This document shows, piece after piece, positions 17,844 through 27,199 of a stretch of DNA of 59,609 nucleotides. A program made the translations under genes and the position numbers. Numbering within the stretch: position 1 is the first letter of the stretch; each line of letters starts with the position of its first letter. The stretch comes from Pseudomonadota bacterium. Its GTDB lineage: Bacteria > Pseudomonadota > Alphaproteobacteria > Rhizobiales > Hyphomicrobiaceae. The DNA is taken from NCBI GenBank assembly GCA_023423275.1, contig JAFAFW010000032.1, forward strand, positions 1 through 59,609. The letters run 5' to 3'. The notes beneath the pieces are model-generated. The model had not been told where the DNA came from and ran no database searches. It was given only the letters and a program-made list of their open reading frames with translations.

Positions 17844-18257
17844 TCAGATCGCCTTGCTGCGACCGTCGATGCTGAACCGGCCAGGACCGAACGCCACCAG
17901 CACCAGCAGGCCGCCGAGAATCGCCATGTTCTTCGAAAACATCAGGTACTGCTGCATGGCCTGACCGGCATCGGCTATCGCCCAGTAATTATGGAACAGC
18001 AGGCTCGCGACCAGCGTGAAGCCCGCCAGAGCCAACGCGGCCAGCCGGGTCTGAAAACCGATGATGATGAGAATGGGAGCGATCAACTCCAGCGCCGCGG
18101 CGCCCATCGCCAGCAGATCGGGCGACGGCAGCCCCTTCGATGCGATGTACTTCCCCGTCCCTTCCAAGCCGTTAACCTTGCCCCAGCCGCCGACCAGGAA
18201 CAGGCCAACCAGCAAAATGCGCCCCACAAGCGCGAACAGATCCTGCAACGCAGTCAT
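17844..18257 (-). CDS. DoxX family membrane protein
   Basis: A 137-residue integral membrane protein with four hydrophobic segments and the DoxX pattern GRILLVGLFLVGGWGKVNGLEG near the N-terminus. Members are linked to redox or quinone-related roles (DoxX/SURF4 clan), but none is certain here. I choose the ATG at 18257, which has GGGGGT eight bases upstream. The frame is open 14 codons further, without family similarity. It follows the Pnkp-like gene on the same strand and is closed by a strong terminator. Confidence 0.87.
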   Translation of the reverse strand: MTALQDLFALVGRILLVGLFLVGGWGKVNGLEGTGKYIASKGLPSPDLLAMGAAALELIAPILIIIGFQTRLAALALAGFTLVASLLFHNYWAIADAGQAMQQYLMFSKNMAILGGLLVLVAFGPGRFSIDGRSKAI

Positions 18258-18328
18258 CTCATGAACCCCCAAACATTGTTTTTGCGACCGGACCCTCACC
18301 GCCCCCCGCTGGGCCTGTCAATGCACGA

Positions 18329-19519
18329 TCAATCACTTTCCCGTGGGCGCAGCGGCGGATGGCCGAAAGGCCTGCCGCGTGGCGCATATTCCCGCAGTGC
18401 CGGCACCGAGAGAACCTCTCGCTCCGGCCAACGCAGAGCCGTCAGAGCACCGCCGAAGCAGCAGCCGGTATCGATACACAGCGTATTGTTGAGCCATGCC
18501 GCTTCCGGCACCGGCGTATGGCCGTACACAACCGACGCCGGGCCGTGATAGCGCGCCGCCCAATTGTAGCGGATGACGAGACCACTCTCATCCGTATCGC
18601 CGTCCGTATCGCCATAAAGACAGAACTCGCGCACGCTCGCCGTGTCACGGCCAATCATGTCTTCGATAATCCCCGCGTGGGCGACAACCAGCCGGCCGTC
18701 ATCGAGCCAGAGATGACTGCGCAGGCCGTCGAGGAAATTGCGGACCGTGGCGCGAAACTGCACACTCTCCACCGAGAACTGCTCAACGGTCCGATCGAGG
18801 CCATGTGTCAGCGTCACATTGCGCCCCTGAAGCCAGCGCAGAAACTTGGCGTCGTGATTGCCGGGAACACTCATGCCGATACCCGCCGCCTGCATCGCCA
18901 TGACGATCCGCATGACATCCGGCGAGCGCGGCCCGCGATCGACGAAGTCACCGACGAAAATAGCGCGCCGCCCGGGCGGGGCAGTCACCTCGACACAACG
19001 CTCATCGCCACTGCCGTCAAACTGAATAACATAGCCAAGTTTGGCGAGAAGCAGTTCCAGTTCGTCGGCGCAACCATGCACATCGCCGATGATGTCGAAC
19101 GGACCATGTTCGCCACGCCGATCAACGGCCAGCGGTGCGCGCACGATATCCAAATCCGGCTCATCGCGCGCACGGACGATATGCACGGCACGAAAGCCTG
19201 TTGTCTCAAGCTTGCGGGCAACATCACGCACGGAACGCGACCTGTCGGTGACGAATATCAGGGCAACCGGCTTGGCATGGTTCCGCTTCGCGATCGCGAC
19301 CAGATCAACCCACCGGCGCGGCGCGGCGCTGGCCTCCACGACCGTCAGCTTGCGATCCGCCAGCCGGGACGGCAATGCGTCCGGCGGGCCATCAGGGCCA
19401 ACGCTGCCGGCGCTGTCGCCGGCAAAATGGCGCGCGATGAACCCAGCGCCTTCAGCCGGGCTCGCCGCGATCACAGCCAGAAGGCAAAAATCGGGAATTG
19501 CAAGCGCTACAGGTTCCAA
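18329..19519 (-). CDS. Pnkp-like metallophosphatase with degenerate kinase domain
   Basis: The 396 residues align in layout with bacterial Pnkp (polynucleotide kinase-phosphatase), without its ligase domain. Residues 140-320 form a complete calcineurin-type phosphatase: GDVHGC 145-150, GDFVDRG 190-196, GNHD 220-223, HAG 261-263, GHT 313-315. The preceding FDIIG and RRGEHGP stretch matches the kinase-phosphatase junction of Pnkp. The N-terminal part keeps the kinase framework (IPDFCLLAVI, LTVVEAS) but the P-loop reads AASPAEGAG, with no Lys-Ser/Thr, and some 20 residues seem missing. It may be a 2',3'-phosphatase or 2',3'-cyclic phosphodiesterase for nucleic acid ends, or an Ap4A-type hydrolase. 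The start is TTG with GGAGGGG seven bases upstream. Confidence 0.82.
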   Translation of the reverse strand: MEPVALAIPDFCLLAVIAASPAEGAGFIARHFAGDSAGSVGPDGPPDALPSRLADRKLTVVEASAAPRRWVDLVAIAKRNHAKPVALIFVTDRSRSVRDVARKLETTGFRAVHIVRARDEPDLDIVRAPLAVDRRGEHGPFDIIGDVHGCADELELLLAKLGYVIQFDGSGDERCVEVTAPPGRRAIFVGDFVDRGPRSPDVMRIVMAMQAAGIGMSVPGNHDAKFLRWLQGRNVTLTHGLDRTVEQFSVESVQFRATVRNFLDGLRSHLWLDDGRLVVAHAGIIEDMIGRDTASVREFCLYGDTDGDTDESGLVIRYNWAARYHGPASVVYGHTPVPEAAWLNNTLCIDTGCCFGGALTALRWPEREVLSVPALREYAPRGRPFGHPPLRPRESD

Positions 19520-19595
19520 GTCCTGGCCCCTCCAGATCGTCGACGCCAGATTAGAACATGAGTCCAGAACACGGGCCGAGGCGATACATCGTACC

Positions 19596-20969
19596 TTAAA
19601 CGCGTAGAAAATCCTGCAGCGAGCGTTGCGGTTTTTCGGGCTCGGGCACGTCGCTCACGAATTGCTCGTAGCGTTCCAGCCCGCGCGGCACGGGGCCGCC
19701 GTAGGCCCAGTCGAGAAGCTCGATGGTATGGACGACGGGCACATCCATCGCCGGCCCGATCTGAGAGATGCAACCGATGTTTCCGGCCGCGACGATGTCC
19801 GGTTTCATCGATTGGATATTCTTCACTTTGCGATCGCGCAGGTCACGGGCGAGATCGGGCTGCAGGATGTTGTACGTACCGGCCGATCCGCAGCAGATGT
19901 GCCCTTCCGGCACATCCATCACCGTGAACCCGGCATCGCGCAGAAGTTGCTTCGGCTCCTCGGTGATGCGCTGGCCATGTTGCATCGAGCACGCCGAATG
20001 GTAGGCGACGCGCAGGGAGGACCACCGCTTCGGCGGCCCGAGGTCGTTTTCCGACAGGAATTCCGTCACGTCCTTAGTCAGTGCGGCAATCCGCCGGGCG
20101 CGATCAGCGTAGCCATCGACGCGCGCCAGCATGTGACCGTAGTCCTTGACCGTCGTGCCGCAACCCGAGGCGTTGATAATGATGGCGTCGACCTTCTCGC
20201 GCCCGATCACCTTCGACCAGGCATCGACGTTGCGCTTGGCGAACTCGATCGCCTCCTGCTCCTTGCCCATGTGATGGACGAGCGCGCCGCAGCACCCCGC
20301 ACCGGCGGCAACCTCCACATCGACGCCGCGCCGGGCCAGCAGCCGGATGGTGGCGTCATTGATTTCCGGGCGCAGCACCTGTTGCGCGCAGCCCGCCAGC
20401 ATGATCACCCGGCCTTTGCGCTCCGCCAGCGTCGCGGCCGTTCCCGGACCGCTGTACTTCGGAGCGCCCGGCGCCTGCTTCGGCGCCAGTTCCAGCATCG
20501 CCGCCAGCTCTTTCAATCCGAACCGGCGCATCAAACCCGCGAACGGCAGACCAAGCGGCGCGGCCCGGAGCGCAGCACGGAAGCGTGTGGGATACGGGAT
20601 GATCTCAGCCAGCAGCCTCCGCAGCATGCGTTCCTTGAACGACCGCTGCCCGGTTTTCTCGATATGGGCGCGGGCATGATCGACCAGGTGCATGTAGTCC
20701 ACCCCGCCCGGGCAGGTGGACATGCAGGACAGGCACGACAGGCAGCGATCAACATGATGTTGGACTTCAGGGCTGGCGTCGCTGCCCTGCTCGAACATGT
20801 CCTTCATCATGTAGATGCGGCCGCGCGGTGAATCGCGCTCGTCGCCAAGCATCACGTAGGTGGAGCAGACGGCGGTACACAGTCCGCAGTGAACGCATCG
20901 GCGCAGGATCTTGTCGACCTCGGTGATACGAGGATCTTCAAGTTGCTGCGGCGTAAAGTTCGTTTGCAT
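19596..20969 (-). CDS. glcF: Glycolate oxidase iron-sulfur subunit
   Basis: GlcF passes electrons from the flavin subunits of glycolate dehydrogenase to the respiratory chain at the membrane. The 457 residues contain two ferredoxin-type 4Fe-4S motifs, C25-C28-C31-C35 and C76-C79-C82-C86. Two CCG domains follow, with AGCCGALVHH and HICCGSAGTY, the heterodisulfide-reductase-like repeats of this family. The ATG follows GAGGAACG. It is the third gene of glcD-glcE-glcF, 37 bp after glcE. Confidence 0.96.
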   Translation of the reverse strand: MQTNFTPQQLEDPRITEVDKILRRCVHCGLCTAVCSTYVMLGDERDSPRGRIYMMKDMFEQGSDASPEVQHHVDRCLSCLSCMSTCPGGVDYMHLVDHARAHIEKTGQRSFKERMLRRLLAEIIPYPTRFRAALRAAPLGLPFAGLMRRFGLKELAAMLELAPKQAPGAPKYSGPGTAATLAERKGRVIMLAGCAQQVLRPEINDATIRLLARRGVDVEVAAGAGCCGALVHHMGKEQEAIEFAKRNVDAWSKVIGREKVDAIIINASGCGTTVKDYGHMLARVDGYADRARRIAALTKDVTEFLSENDLGPPKRWSSLRVAYHSACSMQHGQRITEEPKQLLRDAGFTVMDVPEGHICCGSAGTYNILQPDLARDLRDRKVKNIQSMKPDIVAAGNIGCISQIGPAMDVPVVHTIELLDWAYGGPVPRGLERYEQFVSDVPEPEKPQRSLQDFLRV

Positions 20970-21006
20970 CGTTCCTCGTGGCCCCCGCAGGCCCGGTCAC
21001 ATGGTC

Positions 21007-22227
21007 TCAAGCCGCCGCGTGCATACGGCCGGGATTCAATATACCAGCCGGATCGAAACTGGCTTTCAATTTACGTGAGAGCCGGTCGATGCCCGGCTCG
21101 AGAGGCTGAAACACCTCGACGGCGGCGCGCACGCCCACATCGGCACGGATCAGTGTGGCATGGCCACCATACTGCGCGATCACGCGGCGAATATCGGTCG
21201 CGCCTGCATCGGCCGACTCGGGAACTTCCATCCAGATCAAACCGCCCGACCAGTCGTAGAAAGCCGCGACCGGCATATAGCGGCTGATGGCCGATACCAC
21301 CTTCGCGCCGGACGTCGGAGCGGTGGACAGGCGCCACAGCGGCTGCGTGCGATGTTGCAAAACCGACAGCCGTTTCAGTTCGCTCCACAGGGCCAGCGCA
21401 TCTGCGCCATCCAGAATACGTGCCTTGCCGTAGGGCGCGAGATGCGCGCTCAACTTGGCACAGCGGTAATCGACAAAGCTCGCGAGGTTCTCGATCCTCA
21501 GCGCCGTGACGGATCTGTCCGCCTCCACAATTCCGCTCGTCTCGAGCCGCGCCGCCATGGTTGCGGGCAAATGCACCGCACCGCTCACCTCATAGGGCGT
21601 GCCCATGGCCTGGCACATGACTTCAGCGGCCAATTCGTCGGTCAGTCCGGAGAGCAGCAGCGTCGCCGTCCGCTCCGGCCGCGGCATCACTTTGAACGTC
21701 ACCTCGGTCATGACGGCGAGGGTGCCCCAGCTTCCCGCGAGCCCGCGTGCAACGTCATACCCCGTCACGTTCTTCAGGACACGTCCGCCGGACTTGAACA
21801 CCTCACCGCGTCCGTTTATGGCACGGACGCCGAGCAGATGATCCCGCGCCGCGCCCGTCGCCACGCGACGCGCGCCGGACAGGTTGGTTGCAAACACCGC
21901 GCCGATGGTGCCACGGTCCAGAGCCCCGCCGAGGGCCGGGCCAAGATCGACCGGCTCGAACGGCAGCATCTGCCCGCGCGAGGCGAGCTCGGCCTCGATC
22001 TTTGAGACAGGCGTTCCGGCGCGCGCCGACATCACCAGCTCAGTTGGCTCATAGAGCGTGATGCCGTTCATGCCCGTCGTCGAAATCGTCAGCGCAGCCT
22101 GGATCGCCCGGCCGACACCGCGCTTGGTCCCGGCGCCCGCGATCTCGATCGGCTTGTTGCGTTCGGCGGCGTTGACGAGAAGGCTCGAAAGCTCCCATTC
22201 GGCCGCAGGTCGGACAGTGGCTGCCAA
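21007..22227 (-). CDS. glcE: Glycolate oxidase FAD-binding subunit, TTG start
   Basis: GlcE is the second flavoprotein subunit of glycolate dehydrogenase. The PCMH-type FAD fold shows PIEIAGAGTKRGVG (about 27-40), then SGARRVATGAARDHLLG and GGRVLKNVTGYD. I place the start at TTG 22227, giving 406 residues. Its Shine-Dalgarno GAGGGGGG begins at the glcD stop, and the family sequence begins right after. The ATG at 22317 would overlap glcD by 77 bases and add unlike sequence. Coupling to glcD is therefore tight. Confidence 0.93.
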   Translation of the reverse strand: MAATVRPAAEWELSSLLVNAAERNKPIEIAGAGTKRGVGRAIQAALTISTTGMNGITLYEPTELVMSARAGTPVSKIEAELASRGQMLPFEPVDLGPALGGALDRGTIGAVFATNLSGARRVATGAARDHLLGVRAINGRGEVFKSGGRVLKNVTGYDVARGLAGSWGTLAVMTEVTFKVMPRPERTATLLLSGLTDELAAEVMCQAMGTPYEVSGAVHLPATMAARLETSGIVEADRSVTALRIENLASFVDYRCAKLSAHLAPYGKARILDGADALALWSELKRLSVLQHRTQPLWRLSTAPTSGAKVVSAISRYMPVAAFYDWSGGLIWMEVPESADAGATDIRRVIAQYGGHATLIRADVGVRAAVEVFQPLEPGIDRLSRKLKASFDPAGILNPGRMHAAA

Positions 22228-22240
22228 AGTGCGTCCCCCC

Positions 22241-23689
22241 TCAAGCAGCCGCGTCAAGGCTGCCCGCATCGTCCAGCGGAAAGACCTTCGCGGGATTGAG
22301 CAGCCAGCCCGGATCAAACACCGATTTGATGCGCTTCTGGACGAGCAGGTCGATTTCGGTGAACTGATGAGTCATCAGGTCGCGCTTCTCGATTCCAACA
22401 CCGTGCTCGCCGGTCAGGCACCCTCCGACCTCCACGCACAGCTTCAACACCTCGGAGCCGGCCAGCTCGACGTTCTGCGACTCGACCGGATCGTTGGCGT
22501 TGTACAGGATCAGCGGATGCAGGTTGCCGTCGCCTGCGTGGAAGATATTCGCCACCTTCAGCCCGTAACCGCTGCAGATCTCGCCGATGCGCGTCAGAAC
22601 GTGCGGAAGCTGCTTCAAGGGAATCGTGCCGTCCATGCAATAGTATTCTGAAATGCGGCCGATGGCACCGAACGCGGACTTGCGACCCTTCCAGATACGC
22701 GCGCTTTCCGCACCACTGCTGCTGACCTTGATGGACTTGGGATGAAACGGCTTCACGATCTCGACCAGCCGCGCCAGCAAATCCTGGATCTCCGTTTCCG
22801 ATCCCTCGACCTCGACGATCAAGAGCGCTTCGACATCGAGCGGATAGCCGGCCTTGGCGAAAGCCTCGCACACCTCGATCGCCGGCTTGTCCATATATTC
22901 GATCGCGACCGGAATGATGCCCGAGGCAATGATGGCCGAAACACAGGCGCCCGCCGCTTCGCTGGACTCGAATCCGAGCAGCATGGGCCTCGCCTGTTCG
23001 GCGGCCCGCAGGATGCGCACCGTCGCTTCCGTTATGATGCCGAACTGGCCTTCGGATCCGATGATGAGAGCCATCAGATCGTAGCCGGGGGAATCGAGAT
23101 GTGATCCGCCGATCTCGACAATTTCACCGTCCACCAGCACCATCTTGAGGCCGAGGATGTTGTTGGTGGTGACGCCGTACTTCAGGCAGTGCGCGCCGCC
23201 GGAATTCATTCCCAGATTTCCGGCCAGCGTGCAGGCCAACTGACTTGACGGATCGGGTGCGTAGAAGAATCCCTCCGGCCCAACAGCGCCAGAGATCGCG
23301 AGGTTGGTGATACCCGTCTGCACGACGGCGGTACGGCAATCGTAATCGACCGACAACACGCGGTTCATCTTCGACACGCCGATGACGACCGCATCCTCGG
23401 CCGGCAGCGCACCGCCGCACAGCGAAGTGCCTGCGCCGCGCGGCACAACCTTGATGCCCTGGCCGTGGCAATACCGCAGGACTTTGGCGACTTCCTCCGT
23501 CGTCTGAGGCAGCACGACCGCCAGAGGCATCCGCCGATACGCCGTCAATCCATCGGTCTCGAAGGCGCGGCAACCATCCTCGTCGGCGATGACACTTGCC
23601 TCGCCGGTCAACGCCTTGAGATCGGCGACAATTGCACCGCGCCGGGCGACGACGTCGGAATCAGGCTCCGGCAATCGTATCGATGACAT
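22241..23689 (-). CDS. glcD: Glycolate oxidase subunit GlcD
   Basis: GlcD is the main FAD subunit that oxidises glycolate (and often D-lactate) to the 2-oxo acid. This feeds glyoxylate to the malate synthase or glycerate routes. The 482 residues have the FAD-binding PRGAGTSLCGG at 83-93, NSGGAHCLKYGVT, and the C-terminal GEHGVGIEKRDLM typical of FAD-linked oxidases. The ATG at 23689 follows TGAGG; the in-frame codon at 23719 adds ten unlike residues. It is the first gene of glcDEF. The 288-bp gap upstream, shared with the divergent cytochrome gene, should hold its promoter. Confidence 0.96.
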   Translation of the reverse strand: MSSIRLPEPDSDVVARRGAIVADLKALTGEASVIADEDGCRAFETDGLTAYRRMPLAVVLPQTTEEVAKVLRYCHGQGIKVVPRGAGTSLCGGALPAEDAVVIGVSKMNRVLSVDYDCRTAVVQTGITNLAISGAVGPEGFFYAPDPSSQLACTLAGNLGMNSGGAHCLKYGVTTNNILGLKMVLVDGEIVEIGGSHLDSPGYDLMALIIGSEGQFGIITEATVRILRAAEQARPMLLGFESSEAAGACVSAIIASGIIPVAIEYMDKPAIEVCEAFAKAGYPLDVEALLIVEVEGSETEIQDLLARLVEIVKPFHPKSIKVSSSGAESARIWKGRKSAFGAIGRISEYYCMDGTIPLKQLPHVLTRIGEICSGYGLKVANIFHAGDGNLHPLILYNANDPVESQNVELAGSEVLKLCVEVGGCLTGEHGVGIEKRDLMTHQFTEIDLLVQKRIKSVFDPGWLLNPAKVFPLDDAGSLDAAA

Positions 23690-24007
23690 TTTGAACCTCA
23701 AAACGGGCGGCCACCGCATCGATGGCTGATCGAGCTTGTTGCGCTATGAAAGCGGGCGCGGGCTGGTCGCGCAGCACAATCGCCATCCCTCACATCTATT
23801 TCGCATGACGCGGTCACACCGGCAACTCCCGCGCGCCTCCACTCTTCTATGCACCGACATTCGTCGCGCAATCGCCGGCTCAGATGAGGTGCATCGCCGG
23901 ATGGGACCGAGGGCCGCAGTCTGATGATGCCCAAAAATGAAGCCAAGCTTCGCCTTTGCCTCTATCAGATGAAAGATCGCAAGGCACGAGAGAGGAGAAC
24001 CCCAGCG

Positions 24008-24388
24008 ATGCAAACGAGAGTTCTCTCGGGTTTGGTGCTGCTGCTGGCCAGCATGTCCGGTGCAGCGGCGCAAGATGCCGCAAACGGCGAACAGATTTTC
24101 CGCAGATGCCGCGCCTGTCACCAAATCGGTGCAACCGCGAAAAATGCCGTGGGACCTCAGTTGAACAACATCGTGAACCGCCACGCTGGAGCGGTCGAGG
24201 GTTTCAACTATTCGACCGCCAACAAGGAAGCGGGCGCAAAGGGTCTCATCTGGACCGAAGACAATCTCCTCAAGTATCTCTCCAATCCTGCGGCATTCAT
24301 GCCGAAGAACAAGATGGCGTTCGCGGGCCTCAGGAACGACGAAGACCGCAAGGACGTGATCGCGTACCTGAAGACGTTTTCGAAGTAA
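24008..24388 (+). CDS. Periplasmic c-type cytochrome (class I, c2-like)
   Basis: The protein of 126 residues has a signal peptide (SGLVLLLASMSGAAAQ, cut near residue 22) and one haem site, C34-R-A-C37-H38. The mature class I fold shows GPQLNNIVNR after the haem and the Met ligand region MPKNKMAF. The segment GAVEGFNYSTANK is typical of c2/c550 cytochromes of this order. It should carry electrons in the periplasm. The chosen ATG follows GAGAGGAGAA; an open frame 28 codons further up is not conserved in type. It is divergent from glcD, but a functional link to glycolate oxidation is not shown. Confidence 0.92.
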   Translation: MQTRVLSGLVLLLASMSGAAAQDAANGEQIFRRCRACHQIGATAKNAVGPQLNNIVNRHAGAVEGFNYSTANKEAGAKGLIWTEDNLLKYLSNPAAFMPKNKMAFAGLRNDEDRKDVIAYLKTFSK

Positions 24389-24408
24389 GCCAGAAACAGC
24401 CGCGCAGC

Positions 24409-24627
24409 TTATCGTCCGCGCGTGGCAATGCAGCGCCGCATGCACGCGGCGAATTGTGCATCGCAGGATGGCGAGCCTTTCGTCGAGATCCGGCACTGGT
24501 TGTATTGTGCGCGGCAACCCGCCGTGCACGCGCCGCTATTCTGCGCAAGTGTGATGTCGGCGGCCGTCGGGTGCGACCCCGCCAAACCTCCGGCAATCAA
24601 CGCAAGAAAAAGCAGCCTCCGATACAC
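24409..24627 (-). CDS. Small secreted protein with mirrored cysteine pattern
   Basis: The 72-residue frame starts at GTG, with CGGAG eight bases upstream. It begins with a signal peptide (LLFLALIAGGLAGSHPTAA). The mature part has six Cys in a mirror-like arrangement, C-X3-C-X6-C then C-X6-C-X3-C (CTAGCRAQYNQC and CDAQFAACMRRC). Such spacing suits two helices joined by disulfides, as in CX3C hairpins of other families. I know no function. A Met 16 codons upstream (24675) is an alternative start. It is convergent with the cytochrome gene, 20 bp apart. Confidence 0.68.
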   Translation of the reverse strand: MYRRLLFLALIAGGLAGSHPTAADITLAQNSGACTAGCRAQYNQCRISTKGSPSCDAQFAACMRRCIATRGR

Positions 24628-24791
24628 CTGTGGATCTCCGGTCCGCGTGCAGCGCTTTTTAAACCGATGCTGCATGAATACAGTCTGAACCGGTCGTTCT
24701 GCGGACACCCAACAGTTGATCATTCTTCCCGAAAAGATAAACCCCTTTGTGAGAAGACAGTGAAGGCGAGGCCTCCTCGGGTCAGAGTTGC

Positions 24792-26177
24792 CTAGAACAC
24801 GTAATCCCGGAAAACGTGATCGATATCGCGCTGCCAGGGACCAGCAAAGCGTTCTAGCAGATCGTCCGCCTGCGTCCGCCCGCTGGCGACCGTCTCCTCG
24901 ACGAACTCCAAATGAATGGTCTCGTCCTGCCCCTTGGCGTTGCGGCGGTTGCGCCGCTTGAGACCGGAGGCCGCGATCGCAACGGCTTCCGTGGCGATAT
25001 CGCGCACCGAGCCCACACGGAACCTGGCATCGAGCGCCTGGCCCGGCACCACGTCGCGCAGTTCCTGGCGATCCTCGGCCGTCCACGGCTTGACCAGATC
25101 CCACGCCGCATCCAGCGCCTGGGTATCGTAAAGCAAGCCGACCCAGAACGACGGCAGCGCACAGATCCGCCGCCAGCGTCCGCCGTCGGCGCCGCGCATT
25201 TCCAAAAAGCGCTTCATGCGGACTTCCGGAAACAGCGTCGTCACATGATCCGACCAGTCGTCGATCGTCGGGCGTTCGCCGGGAAGCTGAGGCAGCTTGC
25301 CGTCCATGAAGTCGCGGAACGAGGCGCCTGCGACATCGATATAACGGCCGTTCCGGTAGACGAAATACATCGGCACGTTGAGAGCGTACTCGACGTAGCG
25401 GTCGAAGCTCATGCCGTCCTCGAACACGAACGGCAGCATGCCGGTACGATTACGGTCGGTATCACGCCACACCTCGGAGCGCAGCGACTTGAAACCGTTG
25501 GGCTTTCCTTCCGTGAAGGGTGATGAGGCAAAAATCGCGGTCGCGATCGGTTGCAACGCGAGCGAGACGCGCAGCTTCTTGACCATGTCCGCCTCGTCGC
25601 CGAAATCCAGGTTCACCTGAATGGTCGAGGTCCGGTACATCATGTCGAGACCGCGGCTGCCTACGGTCGGCATGTATCGCGTCATCACCGCATAGCGCTG
25701 CTTCGGCATGCGGGGCGTCTCGGCCAGCGTCCATTTCGGCGAAAAGCCGAGGCCGAGAAAGCCGATCTTGAGATCTGCGGCAACGTCCGTCACCTGCCTG
25801 AGATGCTCATGCGTCTCCGCACAGGTCTCGTGTAGTGTCGCGACGGGCGCTCCCGACAGCTCGAACTGCCCGCCCGGCTCCAGCGAGATCGTCTCCGCCC
25901 CCTGCCCCTTGGGCCGCTTGAGAGCGATGATGTTCTCGCCCTCCATGATCGGCTCCCACCCATAGCGGTCGATCAAGGCCTGCATGAGCGCCCGGATGCC
26001 GCGGGGGCCCTCATAGGCAACCGGTCCAAGGCTGTCGGTATGGAATACGAACTTCTCGTGCTCGGTGCCGATGCGCCAGAGGTGAGGTGGTTTCGAGCCC
26101 TCGGCAAACCAGGAGACCAGATCGTCCCGCCCACGAATGATCGGGCTGTCCGACGCTCCATCCTGACGTGTCGACAT
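24792..26177 (-). CDS. gshA: Glutamate-cysteine ligase (GCS2 class)
   Basis: It makes gamma-glutamylcysteine, the first and usually rate-setting step of glutathione synthesis. The 461 residues belong to the plant/alphaproteobacterial GCS2 class, not to E. coli GshA. The N-terminal IGTEHEKFVF has the metal-binding Glu residues. ISLEPGGQFELSG and MYRTSTIQVNLDF are further signature stretches, and the C-terminus ends in the usual charged helix. The ATG has AGAGG six bases upstream. It follows rsmE on the same strand (146 bp), an arrangement seen in related genomes. Confidence 0.95.
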   Translation of the reverse strand: MSTRQDGASDSPIIRGRDDLVSWFAEGSKPPHLWRIGTEHEKFVFHTDSLGPVAYEGPRGIRALMQALIDRYGWEPIMEGENIIALKRPKGQGAETISLEPGGQFELSGAPVATLHETCAETHEHLRQVTDVAADLKIGFLGLGFSPKWTLAETPRMPKQRYAVMTRYMPTVGSRGLDMMYRTSTIQVNLDFGDEADMVKKLRVSLALQPIATAIFASSPFTEGKPNGFKSLRSEVWRDTDRNRTGMLPFVFEDGMSFDRYVEYALNVPMYFVYRNGRYIDVAGASFRDFMDGKLPQLPGERPTIDDWSDHVTTLFPEVRMKRFLEMRGADGGRWRRICALPSFWVGLLYDTQALDAAWDLVKPWTAEDRQELRDVVPGQALDARFRVGSVRDIATEAVAIAASGLKRRNRRNAKGQDETIHLEFVEETVASGRTQADDLLERFAGPWQRDIDHVFRDYVF

Positions 26178-26323
26178 CGCGGCCTCTGGGCTATTGTTCT
26201 TTAGTTCAGGAATGCGGAAGTGATGCAGGACGCTGTTATCGCCGCGTCACGCTCGAAGCACAAGTGCTCCCTGCGCAGGAACAACGCAAGAAGGATCACC
26301 CCGAGAGGTTGCACCCCCTCCCA

Positions 26324-27070
26324 TCAGACAGTACGCCAGTCGCCCACCACGGCATTGATCAGGGCCAAAGCCGCCACGGCGGCCGTATCCGCACGCATGA
26401 TGCGAGGGCCGAGCGACAGCCGGAGGGTATAGGGCTGACGGATCAGCATCTCGCGTTCCTCGTCCGCAAACCCACCTTCCGGACCGATCAGCAGGCCGGC
26501 TGGCCCCCGAGGCAGTGTCGCCAGCGCGGCAAGCGGATCAGGCACATCGGCAGCTTCATCGCAGAACACCAGCGGTCGAGAATCATCCCAGCCGTCAATC
26601 ACGCGTTGAAGCCGGTCCGGCTCCGCCACCTCCGGGATGCGCAGGATCCCGCATTGCTCGGCCGCCTCGATCGCATTGGCCCGCATCCGGTCGAGGTTGA
26701 CGCGTTCGGCCACCGTGTATCTGGTAAGCACGGGCCGCAGACGCGCGACACCCAGTTCTGTGGCCTTCTGGACCATGTAATCCAACCGGGAGCGCTTGAG
26801 CGGCGCGAACAGGTAGTGGATATCCGGCCCCTCGGCCTGCGGCCGCATCAACTCAACCGCCTGCAGCGTGCAACCCTTCTTTCCCGCGAACTCCAGCCGT
26901 GCGCGCCATTCCCCATGGCGGCCATTGAAAATCAGAATTTCGGTTCCTGCCGTCAGGCGCAGGACGTTGCGCAGGTAGTTGGCCTGCTCAGAGCTGCACG
27001 CGACGACCTGCCCGATTTGAAGCTCGGTATCGACAAACAGTCGCTGCGATTTGAAATCATGGATAGCCAT
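26324..27070 (-). CDS. rsmE: 16S rRNA m3U1498 methyltransferase
   Basis: RsmE methylates N3 of U1498 in 16S rRNA using SAM. The 248-residue protein has an N-terminal PUA-like part and a C-terminal SPOUT (trefoil knot) domain: KATELGV at 102-108, LIGPEGGF at 194-201 and the knot LGPRIMRADTA at 220-230. Length is normal. It is transcribed away from ubiA, and gshA follows on its own strand. Confidence 0.95.
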   Translation of the reverse strand: MAIHDFKSQRLFVDTELQIGQVVACSSEQANYLRNVLRLTAGTEILIFNGRHGEWRARLEFAGKKGCTLQAVELMRPQAEGPDIHYLFAPLKRSRLDYMVQKATELGVARLRPVLTRYTVAERVNLDRMRANAIEAAEQCGILRIPEVAEPDRLQRVIDGWDDSRPLVFCDEAADVPDPLAALATLPRGPAGLLIGPEGGFADEEREMLIRQPYTLRLSLGPRIMRADTAAVAALALINAVVGDWRTV

Positions 27071-27199
27071 GAGGCGTCATAGCGCATGTGCGCCCACCCG
27101 TCTGCATCCCGGTGACGTGCCACTTTCGGCTACAGGAGATTGCAGGCGGAGCACCACCACCCTAGGGTGCGTGCGACCGAACCATCGATCTGCCGAGAT

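Noticed and set aside
22228..22317. ATG at 22317 as start of glcE.
   Set aside because: It overlaps glcD by 77 bases and adds 30 residues unlike the family; the TTG at 22227 has a proper ribosome site.
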